64,000 nucleotides of DNA from Strongylocentrotus purpuratus (GCF_000002235.5 NW_022145599.1:20387655-20451654), one strand, 5' to 3'; numbered from the stretch's first letter, positions 34,707-46,539 are shown. A program made the numbers and translations. Notes: generated by a model from the sequence alone, not told the origin.

Positions 34707-37204
34707 CAACCGATTGTAAGGTGGTGGTAAATAAAAATAATATATAGGCATACAGCTACATCAATGACAATAACACACAAATAACAAAACAAAAACATAT
34801 ACAAATGTATACGGGGACATCACAAAAGATGAGAGGCATAAACATATTTTGATGCATTTATATAATCTTGGGTTTTGACAGCTACTAAAGATTTGATACA
34901 CCAATAGAAAGTACAAGTGAAGGAAAACGACATTATACAAATAATACATAGGTGTGAGTGCGTTCGATGCAGAGCATGAGAGTATTCACTTCGGTGCAAT
35001 AAAATTTACGAGGCGTAGCCGAGTGTATTTTGTGCCATTGTGAATACCTGAATAGCGTTGCATTGCTATAACGTCACGAAAGAAAACCTGTATTATTTGA
35101 TTTATAAAATGGGTCGACAATCTTAAGGCGATAACACCGTAACCTGCAACTTTTATGGGAAATAACGTGTGCACACAGACAATCGCGGCAGCAGTGGCCT
35201 CGTAAACAGACTGTGCAGTGCATGGTGTGACTTCTCGTAAACATGGATTGAATTACGCGCAGCGCGCATTATGCCTTTTTGTTGCACCTCTTTTGCACCG
35301 CTGTTATCACCAAAATGCACTCCCCTTTGTTAAGAATAATGCATGGTCACGTGATCCATTTTGACGCCGCTCATAGGCTACATTCTTGAACCCATTTTAT
35401 AATTTTAAAAAATTCCATTTGATATGGTGCATGAGGGAAATTATACACTTCTAAAGAGGTTCAAAATGACTTGTTATGCACTTACTGTTTTTTTTTTAAG
35501 TGACTCAGTAACATTATTGAAGGTTGATGAAAAAACTGTATAAATTTTGTATAAAATGTTACTAATTATATTCCTACATCCGTACTAGTCCTCTAACATG
35601 CAAACAATCCTGAAAAAAACTATCAAACCACAAAGCAAGGTTTCCTTTGAAGATGTCACTTTCCGACACCCTTTAACAGTAAATTCTTCCAACCATTTTT
35701 GAATTTTCCCAACCGTTTGTTAATGAAAATAGACAGGCTTTAAAAATCTTTCAACACTGAAATGTCTGGAATGGTATGAAGAGCAAAGTCATTGCTTTAT
35801 GACGATTTACATTCACCTAAAATGTAATTAGATTGTAATAATATAGTTGGGAGAATTAAGGAATCGATCAGATCAGTTTTTACTAATTTTTATCATTAAT
35901 AAAGGTCCGTTTTCACTCAAACTTCCAGATTATCTTTAATTGTACATCTAGCATTGAAGTCACTGACTTAGTACCATTATCTCTCATCTGAACAATGCTA
36001 CTAAGTCCGTTTAAACCCGGGGCCGAAGGCTAAATTATTTTTCCAATAAAATATCTATAGTACTTGTATGCGCACATCCGCACATGGTCATTTTCCTCGA
36101 CGACATATATATACGATTTTAGCTATATATGTAAATGCAGGCGCGTATCTACTAGCTAGGATCTCATTTTAGGGGGGCAGCGGTTGTAAGCAAGCGAATA
36201 ACTTAAAGAGCACGCGAGACGCGCTCCCTAGGGGGAGGGGGTTAAAGGGCCGCTCGAGTAATTAAGCTTAGACGTTTAGTTATTTTTTTATATAAAGAAG
36301 ACGATTCGTCATACCGTTCTCGACTTTTAACCCTTTTCTGAATTCAGTTTCTCCCCTACCGCGCGAAGCTTAGACTTTTTAAATCCTGTTTTATGTCTTA
36401 GTTTCATGGAAAAACGGTTGGTTAAATTAACAAATGGTTGGGAGAATTTACACTGTTAGAAATCGTTGCACATTGACGCCTTCAGAGAAAACCTTCAGAG
36501 AAAAATATCTTTGTGGTTTGAGAATTTTCTCAGGATATTTTGCCTGTTAGAGGGTAAGTATAGTACAAAGAATAAAATAAAGAACATTTCATACAAAAAT
36601 TACAGTTTTGTCATCAACCTTCACCAATTTTACCGAGTCACTTTAAATGGTAAAATTTGTAGACATTTGGACATTTGTCGGTAATTGGTGGCTAGTTTTG
36701 TCGGTAATCGCTGGCCTCTACACCCCCCCCCCCCCCTCCCACTAAGAAAAGGTCTAGCAACGCCTATGAATGTAGGTACAGTTAAAATTGAGACTTGTTC
36801 ATGTGAAGTTAGGTGAATCAGGTGTAAGTTGATTATATCTGGTACGCCAGGGGTCCTAAAGTTTGCATTGAAGTATTGTATTGATAAGCAGAACGTTAAT
36901 CGCAGGGGCAAATGCTTTAACTAAATTGCAATCTATGCCAAGCTAAAGGTACCCTGCATCATTTGTCTCACTTATAAAACGCAATAACGCTAAACTTACA
37001 GATGTAAGAGTCTTTGTTGACCAAGAGGGCGATAACGTAGACGAAGGAAGAGGTCATCCAGATGCCATACCGACACAGCAAGAACCTAACCCATGCCCCC
37101 TCCCCCCTCAAAAAATCTTATCAGAGAAGAGTGCATCACAGGGGGAGGAATAAACGATTATTAGAGATGAGGTACGGATGATGTCATGATTGTTTACTCC
37201 CTTT
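34707..37204. other. Intron; one possible TIR element, no gene
   Basis: Mostly AT-rich unique sequence. 'CAGGCGCGTATCTACTAG' near 36139 and 'GGTCTAGCAACGCCTATG' near 36751 look like diverged termini of an element of about 630 bp with a poly-C run at 36722, but I could not find a target duplication. 'GACGATTCGTC ... GAATTCAGTTTCTCC' near 36300-36380 is an inverted copy of the repeat at 45345-45570. Confidence 0.4.
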
Positions 37205-37500
37205 TTATAAGTATGTAGATGATTTGACTATAGTAGAAAGCCGGACGTGCACAGAGATATCAAAATTGCAATCGGAATTATTGTTATTAGAAAACTGGTC
37301 TTTACTCAATAATATAAAACTAAACCCAACTAAATGTTTTGCTATGACGGTCTCTTTTATGAAAAATCAAGCTCACCAACTGTTGTATATTGATGAGACA
37401 CTTTAAATAAAGAAAATGTAATCAAAGTTCTCGGAGTTTATATTCAATGTGATATAAAATGGGATACTCAAGTAAAGGAAATGTTAAAGAAGCGCAATAG
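37205..37500 (+). pseudogene. LINE reverse transcriptase fragment
   Basis: The plus strand reads KYVDDLTIVES (catalytic YVDD block), LLLENWSLLNNIKLNPTK and, after a stop, VIKVLGVYIQCDIKWDTQV. This is the C-block and following conserved region of a non-LTR reverse transcriptase. Fewer than 100 codons remain. Confidence 0.75.
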
Positions 37501-37948
37501 ATGACACAATTTATTTGACGCGACGCCTCTCAGTGCTAATTAAACTGATCCAATAACTCTAAATAACTTTGTCATTAATCTTTACGATTGATGTATGCTA
37601 TTGATATTGATAAATCAATGAGTAACATTTGTTATCATCATAATTATACTCATGTCATCTTAATACATCTTCTTTATAGCGAAATTATTGAATGATATCT
37701 GCATTAAACTACCATATACCATATTCTTGCCCAACACGTTTTTGTTTAATCGGTGTTAAAGTGATACCTTAAGGAAAATATCAAATGGGATTTTTTTTTT
37801 TTCATTTCCACTTACACAAAGTTGAATTTTCCTTCTTCTCCCTTAATTACAAAATAGGGAAATATAAGTTTTCCCTTTTTTTGGCAAAAAAGTATAAATA
37901 TTAAGCAGTTGCTGACTATGTTCATGATTATGTTTATATGTTTATATA
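37501..37948. other. No gene recognised
   Basis: AT-rich sequence between the LINE fragment and the TIR element. Nothing could be supported. Confidence 0.4.
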
Positions 37949-38606
37949 GGATTTCCCGGTCAAATTCGCGAGTTTGTCATTCAAATTAATTTGTCTTGCG
38001 TTCAAATTCGACGGTTTTAGTGCAGTCAGGTATATCTCGGGTTTGTATTCCCTTTTCTAGTTTTCAAATCTATGGAATTTTCGTTAGAATCTACGTATGT
38101 TTCATTCAAATTAATGAACAATGTGCTTCTTTCGCTATTTGGTCATTCGATTTGGCGCAACACGATTTTCTGACAGAGGGGTGTGCTGGGTATAAGAGAC
38201 AATGTGAATTATTTTTGTAAAATTCCGAGTCTGTAGTAAAAAGGGGCGATTAAGGGTACCCCCACCTTTCCCGGGTATATGAACATGTCCGTGCAGAAAT
38301 GCCATATCCCTTGATTTCGCCCCTTCTTTACTTTATGTCTGACTACACCCATCTGCATTGTCCTAAAAATTAATAAATGGAATAACAGCTTAGACCCCAA
38401 TGGCAATTCATGCATTTTAACTGCATTATTTAAAAACTGTAAAAGTTTGTTGCAATTCTTCCCCCTAACATTCCTAACTTGAATACAAATAATACAAATA
38501 TTTGCCAATATCTCTCTCGAGAGCACCATGCAAGTGGACGAGTCTGTTCAGTTCTCTGCAAAATTTTCTTCGAATTTCCCGAATTTCATGGATTACACTC
38601 ATTTGA

Positions 38607-39389
38607 ATGATGACAAAACCGAAGGACAAATCATCTAAGTGTGAGAATTCGACAAGGAAAAAATACAATTTGAGAAAGGACAATAACAGAGACAATTTTG
38701 AAGCTGCTGCAACTACGAATATGGCTACGAAACAGGACACTGAGAAAGGTAACGGACATGCGTCAGATTACGTCCCTAGTTCTACGGGGCCGGTCTCTGG
38801 TCAGTCAGATGTCTCGTCAGCTGGTCAGCCAGGCGTGAAGTCAATTACACCGGACAATGACCTGAAATGTGCCATAAAACAGCAAATAACCGAAGCGATG
38901 AGCTCACCCGAAGTGATTGACATCATCACCGAAGCTGTTTATGATGCCATTGAGCAACGTTTGGAAGAGAAAGTTACTACTAAAGTGTATGACGCAATTA
39001 ATATGGATCTGGAGAAGAAATGCAGTGAAATAAAAAAGCTTGAGAATGAAATGAAAAGTCTGAAAGTATCTATCAATGCAATGGAAAACGCAAAGGATGA
39101 TGCTGAACAATACAGCAGAAGAAATTGTTTGATAATGCATGAGGTAAGTGAATCACCTAGTGAAAACACGGATCAAAAAGTTATTGACATCATAAATCAA
39201 AATTTGGGAATTAGGATTGCCCCAGAAGCCATCGACAGATCACACAGGATCTACCGGCGTCCGAGCAACCATGGCAACCCAACGCCCCTGGATTCGAACG
39301 CCGTTCAACGTAGCAACCCTCGAGCTATTGTTGTCAAGTTCACCCGCTACAACGACCGCCAAGCAGTATACAAAGCACGCACCAAGCTA
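38607..39389 (+). CDS. LINE ORF1 protein, N-terminal part (coiled coil plus RRM-like)
   Basis: Starting at the ATG, about 260 codons read through an acidic/polar N-terminus, a coiled coil (DLEKKCSEIKKLENEMKSL), the block QYSRRNCLIMHEVSE and then AIDRSHRIYRRPSN and RAIVVKFTRYNDRQAVY. These match the L1-ORF1p/Transposase_22-type RNA-binding fold of LINE ORF1 proteins. The frame is cut by the MITE inserted at 39390. Its C-terminal remainder (KVFIHESLTSKRIQLY, DGKIFAFTKENKRVHI) resumes at about 40085-40267 but in another frame. The insert plus duplication is 690 bp, a multiple of three, so a separate small indel must also be present. Confidence 0.75.
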
Positions 39390-40077
39390 AAGGCCCGGTC
39401 ACACAGGGAGGACGCATGGGGAACGCACGGCCAGCGCATGGAAATTTTCCAATTTTGGCCAGTGCGTTGTCGTTCGCTAGGCGTGCGTCATCACTCGTTA
39501 CTCGTTCGTCGAGCGCGCTGGACCAACGCTGGACCAGCGCTATGCATTCGTCGTCATTCGCTGTGTGCGTCGGGATTTTTGGAGCATGCTCAAAAGTGTG
39601 CGCGGAGCTCGACGCATGAATGTACACGCCAAAGGCACGCCAAACGTGCGTTGAGCGCGCTAGACCAGCGCCAGACATACGCGGGGCACACGCTCTGTAT
39701 ACGCACAGCGCGCTAGCTACACGCTGTGCATTTTGTGTCAGCTCGCTAGCTTTTCCAAAATCATGACAAAAGTTAGGCACACGGCCTTTTCCGATTTCCA
39801 ATGCGCTGGCCGTGCGTCGTAGAACGCGGTGCATGCGTGGACCATTCGTCCAGCGCGCTAGCAACACGCTGTGCATTCGTGGAAGTTGTTATCATGTGCG
39901 CTCTGGGTACGGTCTGTATGCGTACTGTATGCGCCCTGTATGCGCTCAGCGCGCTAGCAACACGCTATGCATTTGGTGTCAAAAGTTGGGCGCACGACAA
40001 CGCACTGGCCAAAATTGCAAATTTCCCATGCGCTGGCCGTGCGTTCCCCATGCGTCCTCCCTGTGTGACCGGGCCTT
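39390..40077. mobile_element. MITE inside LINE ORF1, 688 bp, TA target duplication
   Basis: Termini 'AAGGCCCGGTCACACAGGG' and the reverse complement at the right are identical for at least 50 bp, running into 'GGGAACGCACGGCCAGCGCA'. TA on each side (39388-39389 and 40078-40079) fits a TA duplication. The interior is rich in CGCTGG/CCAGCGC and 'GCGCGCTAGC' motifs. It interrupts the ORF1 region cleanly and has no coding capacity of its own; its open frames are repeat by-products. Confidence 0.85.
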
Positions 40078-40314
40078 TAGATACGCTCAAGGTATGAAGG
40101 TATTTATCCATGAGTCATTGACGAGCAAACGCATTCAGTTGTACCGGGTAACACTCCAGAACAACAATGTAAATTCAATCTGGTCACAAGACGGAAAGAT
40201 CTTTGCCTTCACCAAGGAAAACAAACGTGTTCACATCAACTCCAGACATGATATTGATAAACTATAGGAACTGTTCGAGGCATAGAATGATTTATAAAGT
40301 TATCTCCTTAAATT

Positions 40315-40566
40315 ATGATAATTAAGTATCCGTGTATAATTTTCCTAAAAAATGTATATAACAACCAGAATGCACTCCTATGTGTCAAATGTACCAAATG
40401 GTGTCACCTTACATGCTCTCGTGAAAATATTGATGTATTTTTAAGTATCGATGACTGGATATGTCCAAAGTGTTATTTTAACGAACTCCCTGGAAACATT
40501 TTTACTGAAGAAAAAATGTGGAATCACATAACAATAGTTCGGGTAGAAGTCAAAGAGAAAAAATAA
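40315..40566 (+). CDS. PHD-finger segment of LINE ORF2 N-terminus (out of frame)
   Basis: The frame contains LLCVKCTKWCHLTCS and WICPKCYFNELPG, that is the Cys-Cys-His-Cys...Trp-x-Cys-x-x-Cys half of a PHD zinc finger. PHD fingers are known just ahead of the endonuclease in CR1/L2-group ORF2 proteins. It overlaps the following large frame by 49 bp in a different frame, and the A-run near 40509 is a likely slip point. The first cysteine pair of the finger is not seen upstream, so this end is decayed or begins earlier. Confidence 0.65.
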   Translation: MIIKYPCIIFLKNVYNNQNALLCVKCTKWCHLTCSRENIDVFLSIDDWICPKCYFNELPGNIFTEEKMWNHITIVRVEVKEKK

Positions 40567-43385
40567 ACATTGATGCCCAATTGGAATCATTTCACAAATT
40601 CGATGTTTTACGTGAAAAGGGACTAAAATGTGTGCAATTGAATATTGTGAGTTTGTTGAAAAATTTTGACGAGTTGAAGTCTATTTTATTCCAGAATGAT
40701 ATCCATGTTTGTGCTTTAAATGAAACGAGGCTTGATGCTGAAATTGATGATACTGAAGTCTCGATATCTGGTTATTCACTTATACGGAAAGATCGTAATC
40801 GAAATGGTGGGGGTGTGGCCATTTACATACAAAATAATATTGATTATAAAGTCTTAGAAGATCAGTCTCTGCTTGAATTAGAAGCAATACTTATTATGAT
40901 AAATATAACGAACTCTCAACCCATCCTATTTATGAATTGGTATAGACCACCGAGTTCCAGGCGTGATACTTTATTTGCTTATGAAAATGTATTAATATTT
41001 ATGAATAATTTTAATTCAAATTCAATTATAGTAGGGGATACCAATTTTGATATCTTTAAGAAGCCACTTATTTCGCAAACAAAATACTATGATCAACTAA
41101 ATACTATTCATGGGTTGTATTATATTAACACCACTAAGTGCACTAGAATTACTAGTGATACAACTACACTTATAGATCACATGTTGACGAATGATCAAAA
41201 CAAGATAAAGGCGTCTGGTGTTATTGATGTTTGTATGGGCGATCATTATATGAATTACCTGATATGGAAATCACCCAATTTACTCACTCATGCTCATAAT
41301 CTTGTAACGTTTAGGAAGTCTAGGGGTGTTGATTTGGATGCTTTTCGAAATGATTTAAAAAATATTAATTGGAGCGACGTTGAAAATGTTGTTGATATTG
41401 ATGATTCCGCTAAGAATTGGGAAGCTATGATATTATCTGTGATAAACAATCATATGCCTTTGAGAACGAAACGGATGAGGAAGCAATGCTCTCCTTGGTT
41501 AAATGAATCAATTTTTAATTTGATGAAAGAGAGAGATAAAGTTAAAAAGAAAGCTATTGTTAAGCAAAGTAATGAGCTATGGACTGAATATAGACGTTTA
41601 AGAAATAGGGTTACATATGCTATCAAAAAGGCGAAAAAGCAACACTATACAAATAAGTTATTGCAATGTACAAATCGGAACGATACATGGAAAGTTCTAA
41701 AATCGTTTTTGCCGAAAAATAACGTCTCTCCAAGTCACGCATGTACGGATCTGTTTAATAAAGCATCTCGATTCAACGATCATTTTGCTAATGTTGTAAC
41801 AGAGTTGTTGAAAAAACATCAAGATAGTAACTTTGGGGAAAATGAATTTCATTCAACTATTAATGATGCACCTTGTCCAAATAAGTTGAAATTATCTGTT
41901 GTTTCTGAAGCTGATGTAATGAGAGAGATTAATAAGTTAAAAAATAAGAAATCATGCGGAGTTGACGGTATAACCGTTCAGGTAATCAAGTCGTGTGTGG
42001 ATATTTTGATTAAACCAATTACATATCTGATTAATAAATCTATAACTGATGGTAAAGTCCCAATAAGATGGAAAATAGCTAAAGTAATTCCGCTTCATAA
42101 AAAAGGTGATAAATCTAATCCAGACAATTATAGGCCTATATCCTTGCTTCCTTGTATTTCTAAAGTACTAGAACGCATAATCCAAATCCAATTAGTTAGC
42201 CATCTTCATGCAAACAATATACTTGATTCTATGCAGTCTGGTTTTAGGGCTCGCCATTCAACTGTCACTGCTTTAGTTAAAGTTACGGATGATTGGTTAA
42301 TGGCAATGGACGAAGGCAGGTACACGGGGGCAGTCTTCGTAGACCTACAGAAGGCTTTTGATACGGTTGACCATCAGGTGCTCTTAAATAAACTGTATTC
42401 TATCGGTTTAGATGAAATGTCGTTACAGTGGTTTGAGAGCTATCTGTCTGAGAGAAGAATAGTTACCATGATTAATAATGTTATGTCAAATGAAAGAGTT
42501 TTAACTCATGGTGTGCCCCAGGGTTCACTACTGGGCCCACTTTTATTTACGATATTTATAAATGATCTGCCTAAAATTTTCAATCTTTGTCACGTACATC
42601 TATACGCAGATGATACCGTAATTTATTTTTCGCATAAATGTCCCACTGTTGTTGAATCTGTCTTAAATGATGAAATGGAATATCTTGATAAATGGATGTC
42701 TCGCAATAAGTTATTAATCAATTATACAAAAACTGTTACCATGCTCATTGGCACCCGTCATAAGTTATCAAAGTGTAATGTACTTAATGTAAAAATAAGA
42801 GATACAAATATTGTTAAGGTTGACAGTACAAAATACCTCGGTATCAATATAGACAATGAATTAAAATGGGATGCTCATATAAATATAATGTGTCAGAAAA
42901 TCAGTAAACTTATTGGCTTCCTTGGTAGATTAAGACATATTATAAATGAATCTGATTTGAATCTAATTTACAAATCCATAATTATTCCACATTTCGACTA
43001 TGGAGACATGGTTTGGCAGTCCGCAACTAAATCCTCCCTTTCACTTTTACAAAAGCTTCAAAACAGGGCGGGCCGTGTGATAATGAAAGTAAATCCTTAT
43101 TCTCATACATCCAATCAACATGTTCATGATACTCTAAATTGGGACTTTCTAGACTGCCGTTACAAAAAGCATGTATGTACTATGATTTTTAAGATATTAA
43201 ATAATTACACTCCGTCTTATATGTCAAATAATATCAAATATCGCACGTATAATTATTCATTTCGCTCATCCCGAAATCTAGATCTCCCTAAACCAAATTC
43301 AAATAATTGCAAAAGAACATTCTTCTATAGGGGGGCGACACAACATAACCAACTACCAGAACACATCCGAAATGTAACTACATAA
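40518..43385 (+). CDS. LINE ORF2: APE endonuclease and reverse transcriptase, 955 aa
   Basis: This is an uninterrupted frame. Residues about 35-235 form an APE-type endonuclease: CALNETRLD, GGGVAIYIQN, IVGDTNFD, TLIDHML and GDHYMNYL. Residues about 480-760 form the reverse transcriptase: KVIPLHKKGDKSNPDNYRPIS, QSGFRARHST, AVFVDLQKAFDTVDHQVLL, GVPQGSLLGPLLF and the catalytic LYADDTVIYF, followed by KYLGINIDNELKWD. The C-terminal block ends QNRAGRVIMKV and QHNQLPEHIRN. All expected catalytic motifs are intact. Block wording places it in the CR1/L2/Jockey group, and the exact clade needs a tree. The enzyme would nick target DNA and copy the element's RNA there. Confidence 0.9.
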   Translation: MESHNNSSGRSQREKINIDAQLESFHKFDVLREKGLKCVQLNIVSLLKNFDELKSILFQNDIHVCALNETRLDAEIDDTEVSISGYSLIRKDRNRNGGGVAIYIQNNIDYKVLEDQSLLELEAILIMINITNSQPILFMNWYRPPSSRRDTLFAYENVLIFMNNFNSNSIIVGDTNFDIFKKPLISQTKYYDQLNTIHGLYYINTTKCTRITSDTTTLIDHMLTNDQNKIKASGVIDVCMGDHYMNYLIWKSPNLLTHAHNLVTFRKSRGVDLDAFRNDLKNINWSDVENVVDIDDSAKNWEAMILSVINNHMPLRTKRMRKQCSPWLNESIFNLMKERDKVKKKAIVKQSNELWTEYRRLRNRVTYAIKKAKKQHYTNKLLQCTNRNDTWKVLKSFLPKNNVSPSHACTDLFNKASRFNDHFANVVTELLKKHQDSNFGENEFHSTINDAPCPNKLKLSVVSEADVMREINKLKNKKSCGVDGITVQVIKSCVDILIKPITYLINKSITDGKVPIRWKIAKVIPLHKKGDKSNPDNYRPISLLPCISKVLERIIQIQLVSHLHANNILDSMQSGFRARHSTVTALVKVTDDWLMAMDEGRYTGAVFVDLQKAFDTVDHQVLLNKLYSIGLDEMSLQWFESYLSERRIVTMINNVMSNERVLTHGVPQGSLLGPLLFTIFINDLPKIFNLCHVHLYADDTVIYFSHKCPTVVESVLNDEMEYLDKWMSRNKLLINYTKTVTMLIGTRHKLSKCNVLNVKIRDTNIVKVDSTKYLGINIDNELKWDAHINIMCQKISKLIGFLGRLRHIINESDLNLIYKSIIIPHFDYGDMVWQSATKSSLSLLQKLQNRAGRVIMKVNPYSHTSNQHVHDTLNWDFLDCRYKKHVCTMIFKILNNYTPSYMSNNIKYRTYNYSFRSSRNLDLPKPNSNNCKRTFFYRGATQHNQLPEHIRNVTT

Positions 43386-44010
43386 GATCCTTCCATACCC
43401 TAATAACTGATATTTTTTTCTTAGCACACTTCCTTAAACTCAAATGATTTTGCATAACTATGTGTGTGTGTGTGTGTGTGTGTGGGTGTACGCGTATGAT
43501 ATTATTTTTGTATATTTTGTTACCTTGGTATTTAAAAAGTTGTATTTATGTTTTGTTTCTATTCTGCTTTATGTCACTTTTATGTTAATATTGTAGTGTA
43601 AGGACCCCAAGGAAGAACAGTAGTGTTCTGTAAACACTGCTGAATTGGGCTATCCACCGATTTTTGTCTATGTACATGTATAAATATTTTACTTTGTATT
43701 TTTTTACTATGTATGATATTTTTATCTGATTTCGGAAATAAAAACAACAACAACAACAACGAATACGAATGACAGGTGTTAATTTGAATGATAAAAATTA
43801 CGCTTCGACAAGTGAATATTAATTTGAATGCTAGTTCAGCAGTTTTTAAATTGAATGACAGATCTATGAAACCCTTCGACCAAAATCCTAAATTGAATAC
43901 AAAAACTGGAAAATTGAATGATAATTGGCATGGCAAAGCCGATCTGCGCTAACTTAAATGCAAAGTAAATGAATTCGAATGACAAACACGCGAATTTGGC
44001 CGGGAAATCC

Positions 44011-44484
44011 TATATTTTGTCCGCTAACTTAATTTCTTATTGATTTATCATTCTAAAGCCATAAAATCTTAATGGATGATACACATTATGCCAATCCACA
44101 ATACCAAAATAATCAACGACTTATCATTATATTATTTCAACATGAAATATTACGTATCTTTATATCCAGTTACCATCTAAGTTACCATCTATAAATAAAT
44201 CTTCTTTTTGTCCCGCACATAATTTTGAACAAGTTATATTACCCTGCCTGTGAAACCTTCATTTTTATTTGTAAACCTCGGTCCTGCATTATTTATGCTT
44301 ATTTATCAATTGAATGTGCAGTATTATTAGAATAAAGACGAATTGATAACATCGTTATTTTCATATTTTATGTAGACTTGTAATAAGATTTCAGAGTAGG
44401 TTTTGTTTGTCATTAGAACATTCCTCCATAGGAAAGGATTGACATAATATATAATACACACACATGTAATGATTTTGTCGGATC
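44011..44484. other. No gene recognised
   Basis: AT-rich sequence between the TIR element and the minisatellite. Nothing could be supported. Confidence 0.4.
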
Positions 44485-44870
44485 TAGGACACCAACCCCC
44501 TAGACTTCCACCCCCGGATAACCACCTCCAGTCAACTACCCCCTAGGACAACTACCCCCGGACATCCACCCCCGGATAACCACCCGAGTCAACTACCCCC
44601 TAGGACAACTACCTCCGCACAACTTTCCATGGATAACTACCCCCAGACAACTACCCCCTACGACAACCATCCTCTAGGACACCTACCCCCCGGACAACCA
44701 TCCTCTAGGACACCTACCCCCAGACAACTATCCTAGGGGGTAGTTGTCTGTGGGTAGTTGTCCGGGTGGTAGTTGTCCCGGGGGTAGTTGTCCTAGAGGG
44801 TCGTTGCCCTAGGGGGTAGTTGACTGGGGTTGGTTATCCGGGGTGGATGTCCATGGGTAGGTGTCTGGAT
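44485..44870. repeat. 16-bp minisatellite with central strand switch
   Basis: Units like 'GGACAACTACCCCCTA' run to about 44730 and then continue as the reverse complement 'TAGGGGGTAGTTGTCC' to about 44870, making a long quasi-palindrome. A related unit is found at 50876-51150. Confidence 0.85.
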
Positions 44871-45344
44871 AAGGATTTCCTCATAAGCAAGGAATAGTCT
44901 TGTTCGGGTATCAGAATATAATGCCTGAGACAAATAATTTACAAATATTTCCTGTAATATTTCCCCCCAAAGGGCATTTGAAGAGAATTCCATTGCAGTC
45001 GACATTTCTACTATGCTATTCTTCAAAACTGACATACAAAGATTAACAAAGCGAACAAAGTGCTTTTTATCTTCATCACAATTCAGCCTGCTCTCTTATA
45101 TACAAGTATATTAAAGATTTGTGACGTACCATGATGGCGTTACCACTGTTGTTTTTGCTGTCATAGCTTTATTTCGAAAAAACGGAATATAAGTACATAC
45201 ATTTATAAGAAGAAAGGTCCATTGCGGATAATGTTTTAGGTTGGTCGTAGCAATTGAAAGCAATTGAAGCATACTTTTTAAAATAATATTGATAATTCTT
45301 ATTCTTTTATAGATACTTTTTTCTTCTTCTTTCTCTAATAATTA

Positions 45345-45570
45345 AATGAAACGTCAAAGCTTCCGCGCTTCGCGCGGGAGGGGGAAATGAATTCAGACAA
45401 GGATTAAAAGTAATAATTTAATGAAACGTCAAAACCTCTGCGTTTCGCGCAGGATGGGGAAACTGAATTCAGACAAGGATTAGGAGTAGAGAGCGGTATA
45501 CAACGAATCGTCTTCTTTCTCTAATAATCTAATGAAACGTTAAAGCTTCCGCGCTTCGCTCAGACAAGGA
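45345..45570 (+). repeat. Three diverged tandem copies of a 90-bp repeat
   Basis: 'AATGAAACGTCAAAGCTTCC' followed by 'GCGCTTCGC' and 'GAATTCAGACAAGGATT' repeats three times with changes. An inverted relative lies near 36300-36380. Confidence 0.7.
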
Positions 45571-45589
45571 TTCTAAGGATTCTAAACTG

Positions 45590-46530
45590 TCTGACTTTAA
45601 ATATATTACATGCGGGGTCCCCCAAGGGTCATTGTTAGGCCCCTTACTTTTAATGTTGTATGTAAATAATATCTACCGATCATCCAACCTGCTTTCTTTT
45701 ATTCTTTACCCTGAGGATACGAACTAATTATATTCTCACAAAAATCTCGATTTACTATGTAAAACTGTAAACACCGAATTAATAAGTGTCTGCAATTGGT
45801 TTGCTGCCAATAAATTAACAATCAACTTCAAGAAATGTAACTACATGAGAGTTTACAACTTTCCAAAACTCCTGACTTGAGCTCTGTACAAATCAAATTA
45901 AATAATAATATTCTTCCCAGAGTGGATTCCACTAAGTTTCTTGGGGTTTTTATGGACAAATCATAAAAATGCACTTGGAAGAAAAAAAATAGCTCTAAAC
46001 ACGGGTGTTATTTACCGCCTAATTATGTTTATATCGAAAACGATATTACGTACTTTATATTGTTCTTTGATTCTCCCATCCCTATCCTATTGTAATATTA
46101 TATGGGCAAATACATATCGAACACGTCTTTAAAAAAAGCTTTGTGCACTGCAAAATAAGATTTTACGTATCATATAAGTTTCTCACCCACGATCCAGTAG
46201 CGATCCTTTATTTAAATCTCTTAAGTTGCTTCGTATTGAAGATATAAATAAACTTCAGCAATGTACAATATCATATAACATGTCTAAACTCACAACTACC
46301 TTCTCAGTTCTACGGCCAGTTCCAACATGTTTCAGATATCCATACGTATTGTACCAGATCATCTGAAGAAATATATATTCCCAAACACCATAAACGTATT
46401 TTTCAAAATATTATCCGTTTTACCGGTCCTAAGCTTTTGAACAATTTACCTGAACCTATAAGGAAATCTGTATCTCTTTTAAGCTTCTCTTGGAAGCTTA
46501 AAAAATGTATCATTCTAAATTACAGTGCAT
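45590..46530 (+). pseudogene. 3' half of a second LINE, multiply broken
   Basis: The plus strand shows ITCGVPQGSLLGPLLL (RT block), CNWFAANKLTINFKKC, RVDSTKFLGVF, ILRTLYCSLILPSLSY and CNIIWANTY, then LRIEDINKLQQCTISY. The order is that of a Jockey/CR1-like reverse transcriptase from its GVPQGS block to the C-terminus. The catalytic YADD block has become YPEDTN, and the frame breaks many times. The sequence after it (46540-47290), ending 'GGCGCGATATAAGTTACATT' plus (ATT)n, is probably its 3' UTR. Confidence 0.75.
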
Positions 46531-46539
46531 AAATATCAG

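Larger units (their letters stand above)
38230..43761 (+). mobile_element. CR1/L2-like LINE, nearly complete
   Basis: The element comprises an ORF1 region (38607-40267, split by a MITE), a PHD-finger segment (40315-40566), a 955-residue endonuclease/reverse transcriptase frame (40518-43385), a 3' UTR with a (GT)n at about 43460, and a tail 'AATAAAAACAACAACAAC'. The 5' limit is approximate, since I could not find a target duplication. Insertion into the TIR element at 37949-44010 shows it is younger than that element. The intact large frame suggests recent activity, although ORF1 is broken. Confidence 0.8.
37949..44010. mobile_element. TIR DNA element split by a LINE insertion
   Basis: 'GGATTTCCCGGTCAAATTCG' at the left and 'AATTTGGCCGGGAAATCC' at the right are inverted repeats over about 35 bp (including GTTTGTCATTC / GAATGACAAAC). 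TATA on both sides is compatible with a TA or TATA target duplication. What is left of the element (37949 to about 38230, and about 43762-44010) is built from repeated 'TTTGAATGA' and 'TCATTCAAATTAAT' motifs spaced about 40-60 bp apart. No transposase is seen. The LINE in between accounts for about 5.5 kb. Confidence 0.75.

Noticed and set aside
36139-36768. A third hAT MITE
   Set aside because: The ends resemble those at 55805-56680 (CAGGCG / CGCCTATG), but no matching 8-bp duplication could be found.
39812-40267. 151-residue gene starting in the MITE
   Set aside because: The first part is MITE sequence, and the last about 60 codons are the C-terminal end of the LINE ORF1 region.
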